This document shows, one piece after another, positions 1 to 11,585 of a stretch of 64,000 bases of DNA. Below the pieces are notes generated by a model. That model saw only the letters and a program-made list of their open reading frames with translations. It was not told the origin of the DNA and made no database searches. Positions within the stretch are counted from its first letter, which is position 1; each line of letters opens with the position of its first letter. The position numbers and the translations under genes are program-made. This DNA comes from Margaritifera margaritifera (taxonomy: Eukaryota; Mollusca; Bivalvia; Unionida; Margaritiferidae), in the NCBI GenBank assembly GCA_029931535.1, contig JAQPZY010001664.1, forward strand, positions 7,784,001 to 7,848,000, in the 5' to 3' direction.

Positions 1-703
1 CACTGCAGCAAGGGGGAGCATTTTATTTTTTGCACACACTGCCAAGACCATATTGATGTTAGTCATTCTGGAGTGTACGACATTCGTTGACATAGCAACA
101 CCACCCAGCATATTTGACACTCCCTCATATCAATGCAGATGCAGAAATATTGTAAAATTAAATTAAATGGGGTTTTAAATTCAAAGGAAAGATTACAATT
201 TTATAAGATCAGAAATGACATCAGTTGTCACTATTTTATAGATTGTATCAGGTCTTCATATAGTGTTTGCTTACTGTGTATGTTCAGCAATGGAAACTTC
301 CTTATAATGATAAATGTTGGTAAATTTCAAAATACTCCCTGCATTGATAGAATCTCCCATTTTTGTGCCAATATAAAAGAGCAGTCTCATTTTGTTGTTA
401 AATGTCCTAGGTACAGTAATTTCAGAAATGCTTGTTTGCCTTCAAACATTTACAGTAATGCAAATTACATTAAGTTCTATAACTTTATCGAGAGAATTAG
501 TAATAATATTAATCTCCTACATAATTTTGCTCTTTATCTAGCAAAATGTTTAAAAGTTAGGTAGTCAGTGTTTTAGTCCTAGAATTGTTATGTCTCGTGG
601 TTGTACCATATTTTCATGTATGTAATTTGTGTCAGAAACTTATGTTACAAGAATAAAGATTATTATTATTATCATTATTATTGTCATTATCATTATTATT
701 ATC
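1..703 (+). mobile_element. 3' end of a non-LTR retrotransposon (LINE)
   Basis: The reading frame 133-564 ends in a pattern typical of the C-terminal zinc-binding tail of CR1/Jockey-like reverse transcriptases: C-x2-N-x-K-E-Q-S-HF-x3-KCP-x-Y, then a hydrophobic stretch and a terminal K-C-L-K-V-R before the stop. Roughly 100 bases of 3' UTR follow, then AATAAAG and an ATT/ATC-rich microsatellite tail (about 660-703), as many LINEs end. The reverse transcriptase core is not in the window, so this is a 5'-truncated or window-cut copy. The ATG at 133 is not a real protein start. The clade is not assigned. Confidence 0.6.
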
Positions 704-894
704 AGGACCCCACAGTCTCAGGATCGGTGACCAGCAACAGTTCTGCCATAACTGAGAGTAGACCCGAAATGGAGTCAATCAAGGAAGAATCTGAATCCCC
801 TTCCTCGCTGTCCCCTACAGTCCGACAGGCTGCTGAGAAATCAGAATTAGAGGAACCTGTTCATACTGTAGATGAGAACAAAGATAACACATGA
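704..894 (+). CDS. Probable last coding exon of an unidentified host gene
   Basis: A pyrimidine/AT-rich tract ending in TATTATCAG is followed by an open frame rich in Ser, Glu and Pro that runs to TGA at 892-894. The peptide contains S-S-A-I-T-E-S-R-P-E-M-E-S and K-E-E-S-E-S-P-S-S-L-S-P, an acidic, probably disordered tail. The part upstream (601-703) translates the LINE tail microsatellite as a Tyr/His run and is not credible coding sequence, so I start the exon at the AG acceptor. No family is recognised. The long AT-rich stretch after the stop fits a 3' UTR. Confidence 0.5.
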
Positions 895-1604
895 GAGAGA
901 TTGATACAAATGTCTCACTTTTGTTGTACAGTTGTTGATTATCATCTATGGGTGTTTTCCATTTACATGTTCTTGCTGGTGTTTATGGCATTTGAGCTGC
1001 CAGGATATTTAAAATGGCCAATTATTATAAAATGTATTAATATTTTTAAACAGGTATATATATAACCATGAATTCCCATTTCATGGTTGATTATACCCAT
1101 AATTGCAGTGAACAAAATGCCGTTCAGATCTATCATTACAAACAGAAGTTTGACCAGTGTGTGCCATTTTGTTTCTATATCATCAACAAAATAATGTGTG
1201 GTATTGTGATGTCAGTCACTGGTAATGACATATTTATTCAATTGACAATTGCTGCTACACTAATAATTTAGCAAAGTTATGTAAATGGAAAGTGCCCCTT
1301 TTGTTTTTTGTTTTTCTTAATCATATCCTGTCGATTTAATGATTCAAATCCCAGAAAGTGGATAATTCTTCCTGGTATGTGTCATAATTATATTATTATT
1401 TACTTATGACCATTTTGATTGTTATGGCAAGTTTTAAGCATTAAAAAGTCTGGATATCTAGCTGATCCCAAAGTGCATCCCAGTTTTTTTAAATAATTAT
1501 TCAAATTGTATTGTGTGTTTTATTGATATCATCTGTGACATACTCTCGATATGAGATTGTGAACCATCCACTTTGACTTCTATATGTTAATATATATGTC
1601 TAAA
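895..1604. other. Non-coding, possible 3' UTR
   Basis: AT-rich sequence after the stop codon of the putative last exon. The short open frame at 1068-1271 has no recognisable motif. No further gene seen. Confidence 0.4.
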
Positions 1605-1728
1605 CTCACGTATAAGCCGATACCAACTGCAAACTGCACAGACCCAGATCTGCTGTTGCATTATGCGACGGCAGATCAGGGTCTATGTTGTTTGCATTTG
1701 GACTTGGCTTATACGCGAGTATAGACGG
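1605..1728. mobile_element. Fold-back MITE, family A, short copy
   Basis: The ends are inverted repeats (CTCACGTATAAGCC at the left, GGCTTATACGCGAG at the right). The interior holds the palindromic AGATCTG/GCATTATGCG motif flanked by GACCCAGATCTGC and GCAGATCAGGGTC. Longer relatives lie at 11090-11310 and 43757-43978. This copy lacks their middle section. No protein coding capacity, so it would depend on a transposase supplied elsewhere. Confidence 0.75.
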
Positions 1729-2729
1729 TAGTGTCTTTTTGTTCATCTTGCTCAATGTTTATTATACGTCATATCTATCTTCTGATCCCAATTTTACATC
1801 TTTCTAGTATGTTTTAAAGCTCAGTGAAATATGTAATGAAGTGCTGCGTGGATGTGATCACTAAAATTTGTGCTATACCCTGTGCACTCTCCTGTTAAAC
1901 AAACAGTTCATGCACCCTAGATATAAAACAATTTTACATTATGGAAAGCTCTAAGCCGACTAATTTTTGTCAGAAATATATTCCAAGTTCTAAAATTTGT
2001 AATTGTTGAACACTGTATTACATCTGGATAGAAGTTACTAAGGTACTGACAGTAAATATTTGAAGATTATATGTCTTGAAGGATTTGGGACAGTCACATA
2101 AGTTTATCATATTTATAATGTTCATCTCATTCTTCTCTACTCATTAGGAAAATCATGTTGTAATTTATCTTGGTGATGTATTAGTTACCAACAAAATGTA
2201 TTAAAATCTATTCAGATGGAAACATCAGACAAAAGAGTAAGAGATTGTTTTTGACAGCTTCAGCACGTAAGTTCTACCTTGTTACCTTTGCAACAGCTAT
2301 TTTCAGATACTGTACATGAGTGCAGCTGTAATGATATTAGGTCAGTGTTCTTGCTGATGGGACAAGATAGTAAATCTATCATGTATAAAGTGTACTATAA
2401 TTTTAATATAAATAAAAAAACTTGTTAGAGCATACTGTGATGGGCAAGAGGTGTAGATATCCAGTTGTTTAAATATGGTCTGTATGTACCTGTGATTCCA
2501 AACTGTTCCATTTAAATTTACTTGGGAGATGTGGAAATCTGCCTTTTGTATCCTCACAACTGATTGATAAAGTTTCAAGTTAAAGAAAAAGAATTAAAAG
2601 ATCAAATAGATTAAAAAATAGTAACAAAGGTAATAACAAAAGGCTTTTAGATCTCATAATGTTAAGTTCTTGCTTCATCCCTCACCCTCGAAAAAAAAGG
2701 ATAAATAATTGTCAATGTTTATTATTGGG
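1729..2729. other. Host non-coding sequence
   Basis: AT-rich, with no open frame of credible composition on either strand and no repeat structure that I can see. Confidence 0.5.
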
Positions 2730-3505
2730 TATAATGTAAGCCAGATGTGAACACCACAGGCCCAGATCTGTTGACACGTAATACACTGGCAGGTCATACT
2801 GTGTAGCTAGATGTGAAAACCACAGGCCCATATCTGCTGGCAGATAATATGCTAAAAGATCATAATGTGTAGCCAGCTTGAACACCACAGACCCAGATCT
2901 GCTGGCATGTAATAAACTGGCAGATCATAATGTGTAACCAGCTGTGAACACCACAGACTCAGATCTGCAGGCATATAATATGCAGGCAGATTAAAATGTA
3001 TAGCCAGCTGGAAACACACAGACCCAGATCTAATGGCACATAAAACACATAATGTGTAGCCAGCAGTGAACATCATAGACCCAGATCTGCTGACATATCA
3101 TATGCTGTTAGATCATAATGTGTAGACAACTGTGAACACCTCAGACCCAGATATGCTGACACATAATATGCTGGCAGATCATAATGTGTAACCAGCTGTG
3201 AACACCTCAGACAGAGATCTACTGGCACATCATACAATGTTAGATCATATTGTGTAGACAACTGTGAACACCTCAGACCCAGATCTGCTGACATATAATA
3301 TTCTGGCAGATCATACCTCAGACCCAGATCTGCTGACACATTATTTGCTGGCAGATCAAAATGTGTAACCTGCTTTGAACACTACAGAGCCAGATCTGCT
3401 GGCACATAATATGCTGGCAGATCATAATGTGTTGTGATCTATGAATACCACTCACCCACATCTGCTGACACATAATGCGCTGGCAGATCAGGATCTACTC
3501 TTTTC
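2730..3505. repeat. Minisatellite of about 60-64 bp units
   Basis: About a dozen degenerate copies of a unit containing CAGACCCAGATCTGCTGGCA, then CATAATATGCTGGCAGATCA and TAATGTGTAGCCAGCTGTGAAC. The unit contains the same AGATCTG...CATAAT...GGCAGATC core as MITE family A, so the array appears to have expanded from one MITE interior. Reading frames here (minus strand, 2852-3339) are translations of the repeat and not genes. Confidence 0.9.
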
Positions 3506-4196
3506 ACTTAAGGATGATCACTTGTGAAATGTTGGGGTATTTAACCTGTTTACAAATTGATATTTTCACATAGCTAAGGGTCCAAGCAATGTATAATCAC
3601 TGAAAAATGTATAGCTTGTGTGTTTTTTCTTGTGCTACTCCTAGTTGAATATTCATTCCCCAAGTAAGGGTCATTACATAGGAAAGAGTACCCTGCCACA
3701 AATTGGTCCTAAAATAATAGCTGAATGAGTGTTTAAAACTTCATCAAATTTGCACAGATTGAAGATCATAGACAAAAATTTCTCATATCAAATACACAAA
3801 GAAACATTTATGTTGGTAAGGGAATTTGTTCTGTATGACACAATTTTTGAGATTGCTTTGATTTTCCTAAACGACTCATTATGGCAGGTCCCTAAAGATT
3901 TCCCAAGGTCTTGTATACCTTTTGTTGTCTATATCATTTTCTTTCACTGGACTGTTATTGCAATTATTAAAATTGTACACAAAATGTTCTTTTTCATTAA
4001 TTAATAAGAGACAGAAGTAACAACTATGTCATTTTATGTTCAGTCTTGCCTAGAGTTCATAGTGCTTTGATACACCTAGGTAAAAAGTGATGTTATATTG
4101 ATGATATCCTAATCTAAGGACCACATCAACTTGAACTGCACAGTAAGCATTGATTTACAAAAGCCAACTACCTTAAAATCATAACAAGAAAAAACA
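3506..4196. other. Host non-coding sequence
   Basis: AT-rich. A 91-codon frame at 3729-4004 is hydrophobic and low complexity with no family signature. Nothing else seen. Confidence 0.45.
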
Positions 4197-4945
4197 ATAC
4201 AAACCCTGTTCTGCCAGCACATTACTCTTCACAATACAAACCATGTTCTGCCAGCACATTACTCTTCACAATACAAACCATGTTCTGCCAGCACATTACT
4301 CAACACAATACAAACCCTGTTCTGCCAGCACATTACTCTTCACAATACAAACCATGTTCTGCCAGGACATTACTCAACACAATACAAACTCTGTTCTGTC
4401 AGCACATTACTCAACACAATACAAACTCTGTTCTGCCAGCACATTACTCAATATAAACCCTGTTCTGCCAGTACATTACTCTTCACAATACAAACCATGT
4501 TCTGCCAGCACATTACTCAACACAATACAAACTCTGTTCTGCCAGTACATTACTCAACACAATGCAAACCCTGTTCTGCCAGCGCATTACTCGACACAAT
4601 ACAAACCCTGTTCTGCCAGCACACTATTCAACACAATACAAACCCTGTTCTGCCAGTAATCTACTCGATACAAACCCTGTTCTGCCAGCACATTACTCAA
4701 TACAAACCCTGTTTTTCCAGCACATTACTCGATGCAAGCCCTGTTTTGCCAACACATTACTGAATACAAACCCTTTTCTGCCAGCAGATTACTCAATACA
4801 AACCCTGTTCTTCCAGTACATTACTCAATACAATACGAACCCTGTTCTGCCAGCACATTACTCAACAATATAAACCCTGTTCTGCAAGCACATAACTCAA
4901 CACAAGACAAACCCTGTTCTGCCAGTACATTACTCCACAGCAAAT
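4197..4945. repeat. 37-bp minisatellite
   Basis: About 20 copies of a unit built on ACAAACCCTGTTCTGCCAGC followed by ACATTACTCAACACAAT. Most units are 37 bp; some are shortened to about 27 bp by loss of the ACACAAT part. Because 37 is not a multiple of three, one unit appears in all frames and creates several overlapping pseudo-ORFs between 4243 and 4974. Confidence 0.95.
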
Positions 4946-6294
4946 CTGGGTCAGCAGTGTTCACAATTGTGTAGGCTTTATTCAAGGATTAGTACAGTAT
5001 TGCTAGGTCCTAGATCAAACATGTGCAACTTCTTCCAGGGTGTGGGCTGGATAGCAGTATTTAAAGCCACACCATTTGATGTAAATGTAACCTAGATAAA
5101 AGCAGGTCACAGGCCAGATGCAGCCCATAGGCCATAGGTTGCACATGCTTAACCTAGATTCATGGTTCACTTCCCACCCTCAATAGAAAATCATTAGCTA
5201 CCTTGCCATCTCTCCCTGTAAATTAAAATAGGATAGTCCTTGGAGGAGGTTGGATTTTATGATCTCATAGGGCAAAAGTTGCTTTGTTTTTATGTTGCTT
5301 TTGTTGGCTATAGCACACATGTTAAGATTTATTATGTAAACATAAATACATTTACATGGACATACATGCATGGAAATAATAAGCTCTGCAGAAAAATGGT
5401 TATTTTTGCTTTGCTGAAAATTGAAGAAAAAAATGACAAATTGCATTAAAAATTTTTCATATTTTAAAATATGAAAATATTTTTCTTGTAGAATAATCAT
5501 TGTGTTTTTATATCAATATCGACATATCTGTATTGTGTTAATGTGAAGCTGTAGATCTAAATCAAAATATACTCTTCTTCATTTGGGCATTATATTGTGT
5601 CTCATGGTCTTAATTCAGTTCCAGGGAAATATCTTTATGATGCAGTCTTGGTTGAATTTTTTTCAGTTGAAAGTTTTGTTTTATTGAAAGTATTTCTACA
5701 GTCACTCCAACATGAAGCATTTTATGTCAACAGTATACTTTAAAATTGTACTTGTTGATTGATTAGATTCATTTCAGCAATTATTTTTTTCCTTCGGTGA
5801 GATAAGTTGTCCATGAAGTGTGAGGAAATATAAGCAAGCTGTTTTGTCCCAAGATAGTTCTTCCTACTTTAAGGTCCATATTTTTATATACAGTAAACTT
5901 GTTTACTTCCTCAAGGTTGACTCTTCAGAAGTGTTGCACCTTTATTCTATTAGATACAAGATACATTTCTATTCATCTTCCTGAATCTCCAAATCAAGCA
6001 TGATCATTCACATTAAAGTTTGTCATGTATGTTTATCCAATATTACAGTTGCAGACCTAAAAGGTGTACGGGTTTATCTCTGTTCTTTTCCTTGTATTTT
6101 ATTTCAAGGTATAATCTGTGATCTTGGTGGGCTGTTTGCTTAGTCAGTAGCTATAAAAAAAAATACACTGACAAAAGAACAGCCATTTATCAACAAATAT
6201 AATAAATCAGTTTGCATTATTATTGATGAACCTGGTTAAATTGTAATGACATATTACTATCGGTGGTTAATGTATTTTTTCATGTAAAATGTAT
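4946..6294. other. Host non-coding sequence
   Basis: AT-rich with no supported gene. Short frames on both strands around 5198-5500 overlap one another and show no motif. Confidence 0.45.
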
Positions 6295-6785
6295 GCAAGA
6301 TTTGGTCACCCTGCCTTGATTCAGCCTTTCTAGCAGTTTCTAGATAATTCAACAACCAATTAAAATATAATTATTACCTATATGAAACAAATTACTTTCA
6401 AAATATATTTACAGAGGAAGATTTCTTATTTTCTGTCTAATTTGAAATGAAAATGCAACATACACAATGTTACCATTGTTATTTCTGCCTTGTCATTGTA
6501 GGCTGACTGGTTCTTCTTCCTTTTATTAGACCAATTCCTCCCAAAAAAGGAATCAAAAGACTACAGCTAGTAACCAATCAACTTGCTGATATAACTCGGG
6601 TGACCTCTTGTACATTAGATTTGTGTCTGCTAAATGATAAAATCATTAATAAATTTATAAACTTTCCTCTGTAAATATATTCAAATAGTCATTTGTTTAA
6701 GGTAGATAATGATTGTTTTAAAATTGGTTCTTGCATTTTCTAGAAACTTCTAGAAAATCTCAATCATGGTCGGGTGACCATAACT
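6295..6785. mobile_element. Fold-back MITE with ~115-bp terminal inverted repeats
   Basis: The left arm (about 6300-6420) begins TTGGTCACCCTGCC and contains TTTCTAGCAGTTTCTAGA and ATATATTTACAGAGGA. The right arm (about 6662-6783) is its reverse complement, ending in GGTCGGGTGACCATA. The arms are roughly 80% identical by eye. The interior of about 240 bp holds a smaller palindrome and no ORF. The superfamily is undetermined because no target duplication could be fixed by eye. Confidence 0.85.
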
Positions 6786-7684
6786 TTAATGTAGACTCAA
6801 ATCCACTGTTACGGTATATACCAGCAGGTAAGGGTTTACACTGCTTATTCTGTACTCATGATTTAAAGCGAACAACATAAATACTGACTTGCCATAGCAT
6901 TATGCAGTTACAGATTTGGATTGATACTAATGCACAGATGGAGTGCATTATACATGAGTTAATACAATGCAACAAAAATTGCATCATTATGGATTTATCA
7001 AAATCATAATGGAGCATTATGAAGCATGGTTAATTGAATTGTTTTAAACATCAGCATTATAACTGTATTGTTGATTTTATCTTTTCTCAGGATGCTACAT
7101 AAATGATACTATAGTCTATTAAAGGGAGATGCTGTGCACATTGTTGTAATTGAATACTTTCTAGACTTAATTCATATCAAGTTTGCTTTACTTTCATTGC
7201 TACAGAAAAGCTGATATTATACTGTACTTCGAATTTGTTCTTTATTTTTTCAATTTTCATCATAAAATGTGCAGAGTATGTCCCATGAAGTGTAATGTTG
7301 TTATTATAACAAGGTGTCAAGTAATACTCTAATTCACTTTTGTCCATTGTGAACCAATTTTCATGAATTTTGTGGATCCTTCATTCAGGCTTTTAAGATA
7401 GCAGGCACTAAATACTACATTCATGAATTTTAGTGCCTAAAGAGAGGTCATGTTCAACTAAGCCATGAAATTTGAGTCTCATGAAAATAAATTTATACGC
7501 AATAGTTATAATGGAAAACTTAATTGAATATGATATCTCACTGTTACAAAGAACACAAGCTTCAGTAATCTGCTTCAGTTTATTTGGCACAAACAGTTAA
7601 CTAGCAAGTTGAGGCATGGAAAGGTATCGGTACATGAAGAAGATATAAAATCCATATTGAACCTCATTACCTATATATGATGTG
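6786..7684. other. Host non-coding sequence
   Basis: No gene or repeat recognised. Short frames only. Confidence 0.45.
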
Positions 7685-7850
7685 CATCAAGCTGTGAAAA
7701 CACCCAGACCTTCTGGCCCATTGTATAAAAACAGATCTGGATCTACGCTGTGTACACCCAGACCTATAGGTCCATTGTATAAACTGCAGATCTGGATCTA
7801 CACTGTGTACACCCAGACTTTCTGACACAATGGCCTATACGGATCATTCA
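7685..7850. repeat. Degenerate short array related to the AGATCTG repeats
   Basis: About 2.5 units of roughly 60 bp, each containing ACACCCAGACC and AGATCTGGATCTAC. They share the AGATCTG core and the CAGACC flank with the 2.7-3.5 kb minisatellite and MITE family A. Confidence 0.7.
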
Positions 7851-8055
7851 CACATCTCACCTCTGTCCATGTTAGGTCAAGTCTTGGCTCATCCATTGTG
7901 GGTGTATGAGAAAGCTTGCCAGTAGCTTCCCATGCATTGTTGGTTCTTCCTGGGGTCTTTCCAGGTTCTTCCCCCACCAAATATACTGGCTGCTACGTAT
8001 AGCCTATCATGTGCTGAAAAATGGCATTAAACTCCTCAAAACCACACCAAACTGG
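7851..8055. repeat. Possible SINE-like or MITE-like repeat
   Basis: Compositionally distinct, GC-richer block ending in GGCATTAAACTCCTCAAAAC, a tail style common in invertebrate SINEs. It contains a 60-codon minus-strand frame (7798-7980) with no family match. I see no convincing A/B boxes. Confidence 0.3.
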
Positions 8056-8689
8056 TAGATCAAAGTCAACACTGAAGTGTGTTATACAGGATGAAATAAT
8101 AATGTAATGTCAACACTATAGTTTTAAAACAACTGAACTCATGAGTATAGCAAGAGAGAACAGCTCAGAGAAAAGGGGGTTATTTTATCTCTGTCCTCCT
8201 TTCTGTCTTATTTAGTTATATGAGACTGTCAGTGTAGATGAAAAACTTGGTTTTCTGTATATATTATGCTTCCTTCCTGTTCACACATAATGATATGGAA
8301 ATGACCGTATTATGCAAAATGTGATGGTGATGGCATCATTAAGTCATTTACTTAGAAAACCTTTCATATCTCCAAGTCCAATTTTAGTCCAAAGTTTTTT
8401 TCCTCTTTGTTATTGTGTTTTATCTTCTTAGAAGTTAGAATTTTAAGATTGTAATATTGTTTATGTCAAAATAGGTTCTTGATAATATCTTCTTCCATCA
8501 GCTCTTGATTGCATAATAAAATTGATTCATGTCTACCATAGATATGTCAATAGGACTGGCAGGATTTTCCTGTTATTAAGTGGTTGAAAAGTAAGAGATA
8601 CAAGTGGCTGCAGTATATAATAGAATACATGTCATTCTATTGATATAATTTAAATGCTGTTGCAGACTAAATCATCATGTCTGTTCAAA
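8056..8689. other. Host non-coding sequence
   Basis: AT-rich, nothing recognised. Confidence 0.45.
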
Positions 8690-8900
8690 TACTATCAAAG
8701 GTTTGACTAACATGGTAATATCAAACTTTGGTTTGGTTTGGGGTTTAAAGCAGAGCAACACAAAGAGGTTATTTACTGCTGAAGTAAAGTGTATTGCTCA
8801 AAGATACACCATGATAACTGGTCCAGGGAGGTCTCATGGTAGGATTGGAACCTGTACCCTTTCAGTCATGAGTCCAGCATGCTAGTAGCTGGGCCACTAT
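8690..8900 (-). mobile_element. tRNA-derived SINE (minus strand)
   Basis: On the + strand the block ends with AGGATTGGAACCTGTACCC followed by CAGTCATGAGTCCAGCATGC and a GGGCCAC end. Its reverse complement is the layout of a tRNA-like head, with a B-box (GGTTCCAATCC) downstream of an A-box-like CAGC-TACTAGCATGC. It is not a functional tRNA because the cloverleaf is degenerate. The 60-codon frame across it is incidental. Confidence 0.55.
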
Positions 8901-9489
8901 TATGACTATTGCCTCTATTAGTCACCTCTTGCAACATGCAATAGAGCACATTGGACCTATTCTACATCCCAAAGCCCTTGAACTTTCCTTCGAATTTGAG
9001 ATTATAAGTGTCAACTTGCAAACAAAAATGTATCATCACAACAAACTCCTTGTAGTACAGTAACTATAGATCATTTCTTTCTAGTCATTCTTTGTGCTTA
9101 CCCATATATAAACTTTGTATGCAGCTTTTATATCATTAGGCAAGATGAAAAGCATATAATGGCATCAGGCTTCATTGGTTAACTGATAATAATATGCTAT
9201 TCTTTTAGATTGGATAGATTTGTGAATTAAGTGTATGCAGTTCAGGGTCATTCTGGTTGCTTATTTGAATGACAGTAGGTTGTATTGTATTCATTTTCTT
9301 TGGACAATGCACTCCTTATGACAACAGTAAGGAAAAGAGAATACATGCATTTTTTCAGATACTTTAAAGGCAGGGATTCCATTGTAAACAAGGAGCAGAT
9401 ATTACCTAGGCTCAGTCTGAAAATAGCTACCTTTGAGGAATGTTGCTTCCCATTTAAAACTGATATTGGCTGGTTGGCCTTGGTAACTA
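8901..9489. other. Host non-coding sequence
   Basis: Nothing recognised. Opposed overlapping frames at 9248-9541 have no motif. Confidence 0.4.
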
Positions 9490-9765
9490 CAACAGCCTGA
9501 CAAAGTGATTGACAAGTGGAACTTGACACCTGATTGATCACTTTTAAATTTTAATTGACTGAAGAGGGAGGCTAATTAGCCTACAAATTCTTACACCACA
9601 AGATCAGCCAATAAGAGTTAAGTATTCATACCTTTTTTGGTGCAGGTAGATAAGTAAACTCCACCAACATGACCAGTCACAGCTCATGTGTAAACATACA
9701 CTATCTCCTCTTTCTGGCCCAACTGTGTTGTTTACAAACTTTGCTTTTAAGATCTGTCTTCAGGT
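9490..9765. repeat. Unclassified dispersed repeat, copy 1
   Basis: Aligns by eye along about 270 bp to 27345-27628. Shared landmarks are GATTGAC...GAACTTGACACC, GGCTAATTAGCC (AGTCTAATTAGCCC in the other copy), GTAGATAAGTAAA, and a TTTTAA...TGTCTT end. No ORF and no clear inverted ends. Confidence 0.55.
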
Positions 9766-11089
9766 CATAGAATGATTCAGTCTTTATTGGTATGAATTGT
9801 ATGATTATGTTGTTTTACATGCCTTCCACAATTTCACAGAGTGATACTTCTGCCATGTATCAAAAATATTTTCAGTCATCAAGTCATATTACAATTTTTT
9901 TGTTCCACACTTAGTGGTGAAAAATTTTGAATTTCAGGTTTAGTCTTCATAAGTAAACATAATATACCCAGTAGATGATAAAGTGTATATATACATTCTT
10001 TTGTCTGATATTTAATTTTATTTTCATTGCTTCATTATGTTATAGCTCTGTATGTATTATTTGGGTCAATATTTTGCATTTGCCATGTTCAGAAGATCTG
10101 TGATGATAAGAATTATTATATCTTTAAGTTTTTGTTGTACATGGAATGTGGCTTCCTATGAATTTCCAGTTACTTAAGAAAACTGGAAACAATAATTTGT
10201 TGTGCTTATGGTTCATTTATTTACCTCAGTGCAAATTTTGTACAATATAGCATTCTCGTTAAATTGCTTTCAAATATAAGTAGTTTGATTGCATTGGTAA
10301 GCCTTTAAATGAAAATTTGATTCAGCAAATTTTGCTCATTTATTATATACCGTAGTTTTGTCCCATAGGGAGGTAACTGAACAATATTTTCCCATATATT
10401 TCATCATAAAGTGATCTATGTCGTCTCTAAGGTTGCATGTCAAGATATTAACATTTTACATATTGACATAATCCAACTCTCCCAATATATTCTGTGTATC
10501 ATGAATGAAATTATGAATCAGGTTTAGTACGGAACAAAAACAGAATATTTTAATTGAGTATTTGTACATTTTCTTAAAGGTGGTGTTATGGGATCTCATA
10601 ACTGTTGCTAATTTGTAATTTTGAGTATATAATAAACAGGCTATTGTATATGCACTGTCTGATATCACAGGTTGAGTCATTTTGATGTAGCTGACTCGCA
10701 AGCTTGTGGGTCACTGTCAAAACAACTGGTCCATGCTAGATATCGAACTGCATTCCATTGACGTATGTAAACAATGCCACTGCTTGTGCAGATTGTGTGA
10801 CTTTGGGAGTCTGCCTTATTTTGAGTTGTTGTTTTGGTGATTTTTGCACTGAAGTTTTGCTGGGAAAAAAAGATCAAAAGTTAACATTTACAGTGCCAGA
10901 GTTACTGACCCGGGGCTTACAATCTTCTTACATCAATTAATTTTTGTGAATTCAATGAAAAGTGAAGTAAATGCAGGAGCAGTTGTTTCAACCAAAAAGT
11001 TTTAGATATGACCTTTTGGTGGCCGTAGCATTTTGAGAGAAGCAAGAGCACCTAATAGGAAGCAGTTTGCGTAGATATCGGTGAGCACA
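9766..11089. other. Host non-coding sequence
   Basis: AT-rich. Small overlapping frames on both strands at 10456-10940 carry no recognisable domain. Confidence 0.45.
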
Positions 11090-11310
11090 TACCGTATATA
11101 CTCGCGTATAAGCCAATACTAACTGCAAACTTCATAGACCCAGATCTACCATCGCATAATGTGCCGGCAGATCTGGATCTATGCAGTTTGTAAGGACTAA
11201 TCAGTAGAACAAACAATGTAGACACTGATCTGCCGGCGCATTATGCGATGGCAGATCGGGATCTATGTTGTTTGTATTTGGACCTGGATTATATGCGAGT
11301 ACATATGGTA
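11090..11310. mobile_element. Fold-back MITE, family A, long copy
   Basis: Begins ACCGTATATACTCGCGTATA and ends with the inverted ATATGCGAGTACATATGGTA. The interior contains two palindromic modules, each AGATCTG-type with a GCATAATG-type centre, separated by TAAGGACTAATCAGTAGAAC. Closely related to 43757-43978. Confidence 0.85.
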
Positions 11311-11585
11311 TACACTAACCTATAAGTATAACACATAGTTGTGAACAGTGTAGATCCAGATTGGCTGTTACATGATGTGCCAGCAGATCAGGGTCAATGA
11401 TTTTTGTTCTGCTAAATGATTTCAGCATAGACCCTGGTATCTCAGTGCATTATGTGATGTCAGATCTGGTTGTTCCAAATCATTGTTCTATTATTGCCTT
11501 CTCCCAAGGGAACTTTTCTTCTATAGTGTTGTTTGGCTGAGTTTCAGAATCTCTGTACAAATTCAGATTTGAAGAATTTTTATTT
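11311..11585. repeat. Degenerate partial relative of MITE family A
   Basis: Between about 11335 and 11480 the modules GTGAACAGTGTAGATCC, GTGCCAGCAGATCAGGGTCA and GATGTCAGATCTGG recur in the MITE order but without clean ends. The rest of this interval shows nothing. Confidence 0.5.

Noticed and set aside
2852..3339. Minus-strand frames with repeated SADLGLRCSQL-type peptides
   Set aside because: Produced by the 60-64 bp minisatellite; unit length varies and frames change.
4243..4974. Four overlapping open frames with repeated CQHITQHNTN-like peptides
   Set aside because: They are translations of a 37-bp tandem repeat in three frames; the period is not a multiple of three and no codon bias or start context supports coding.
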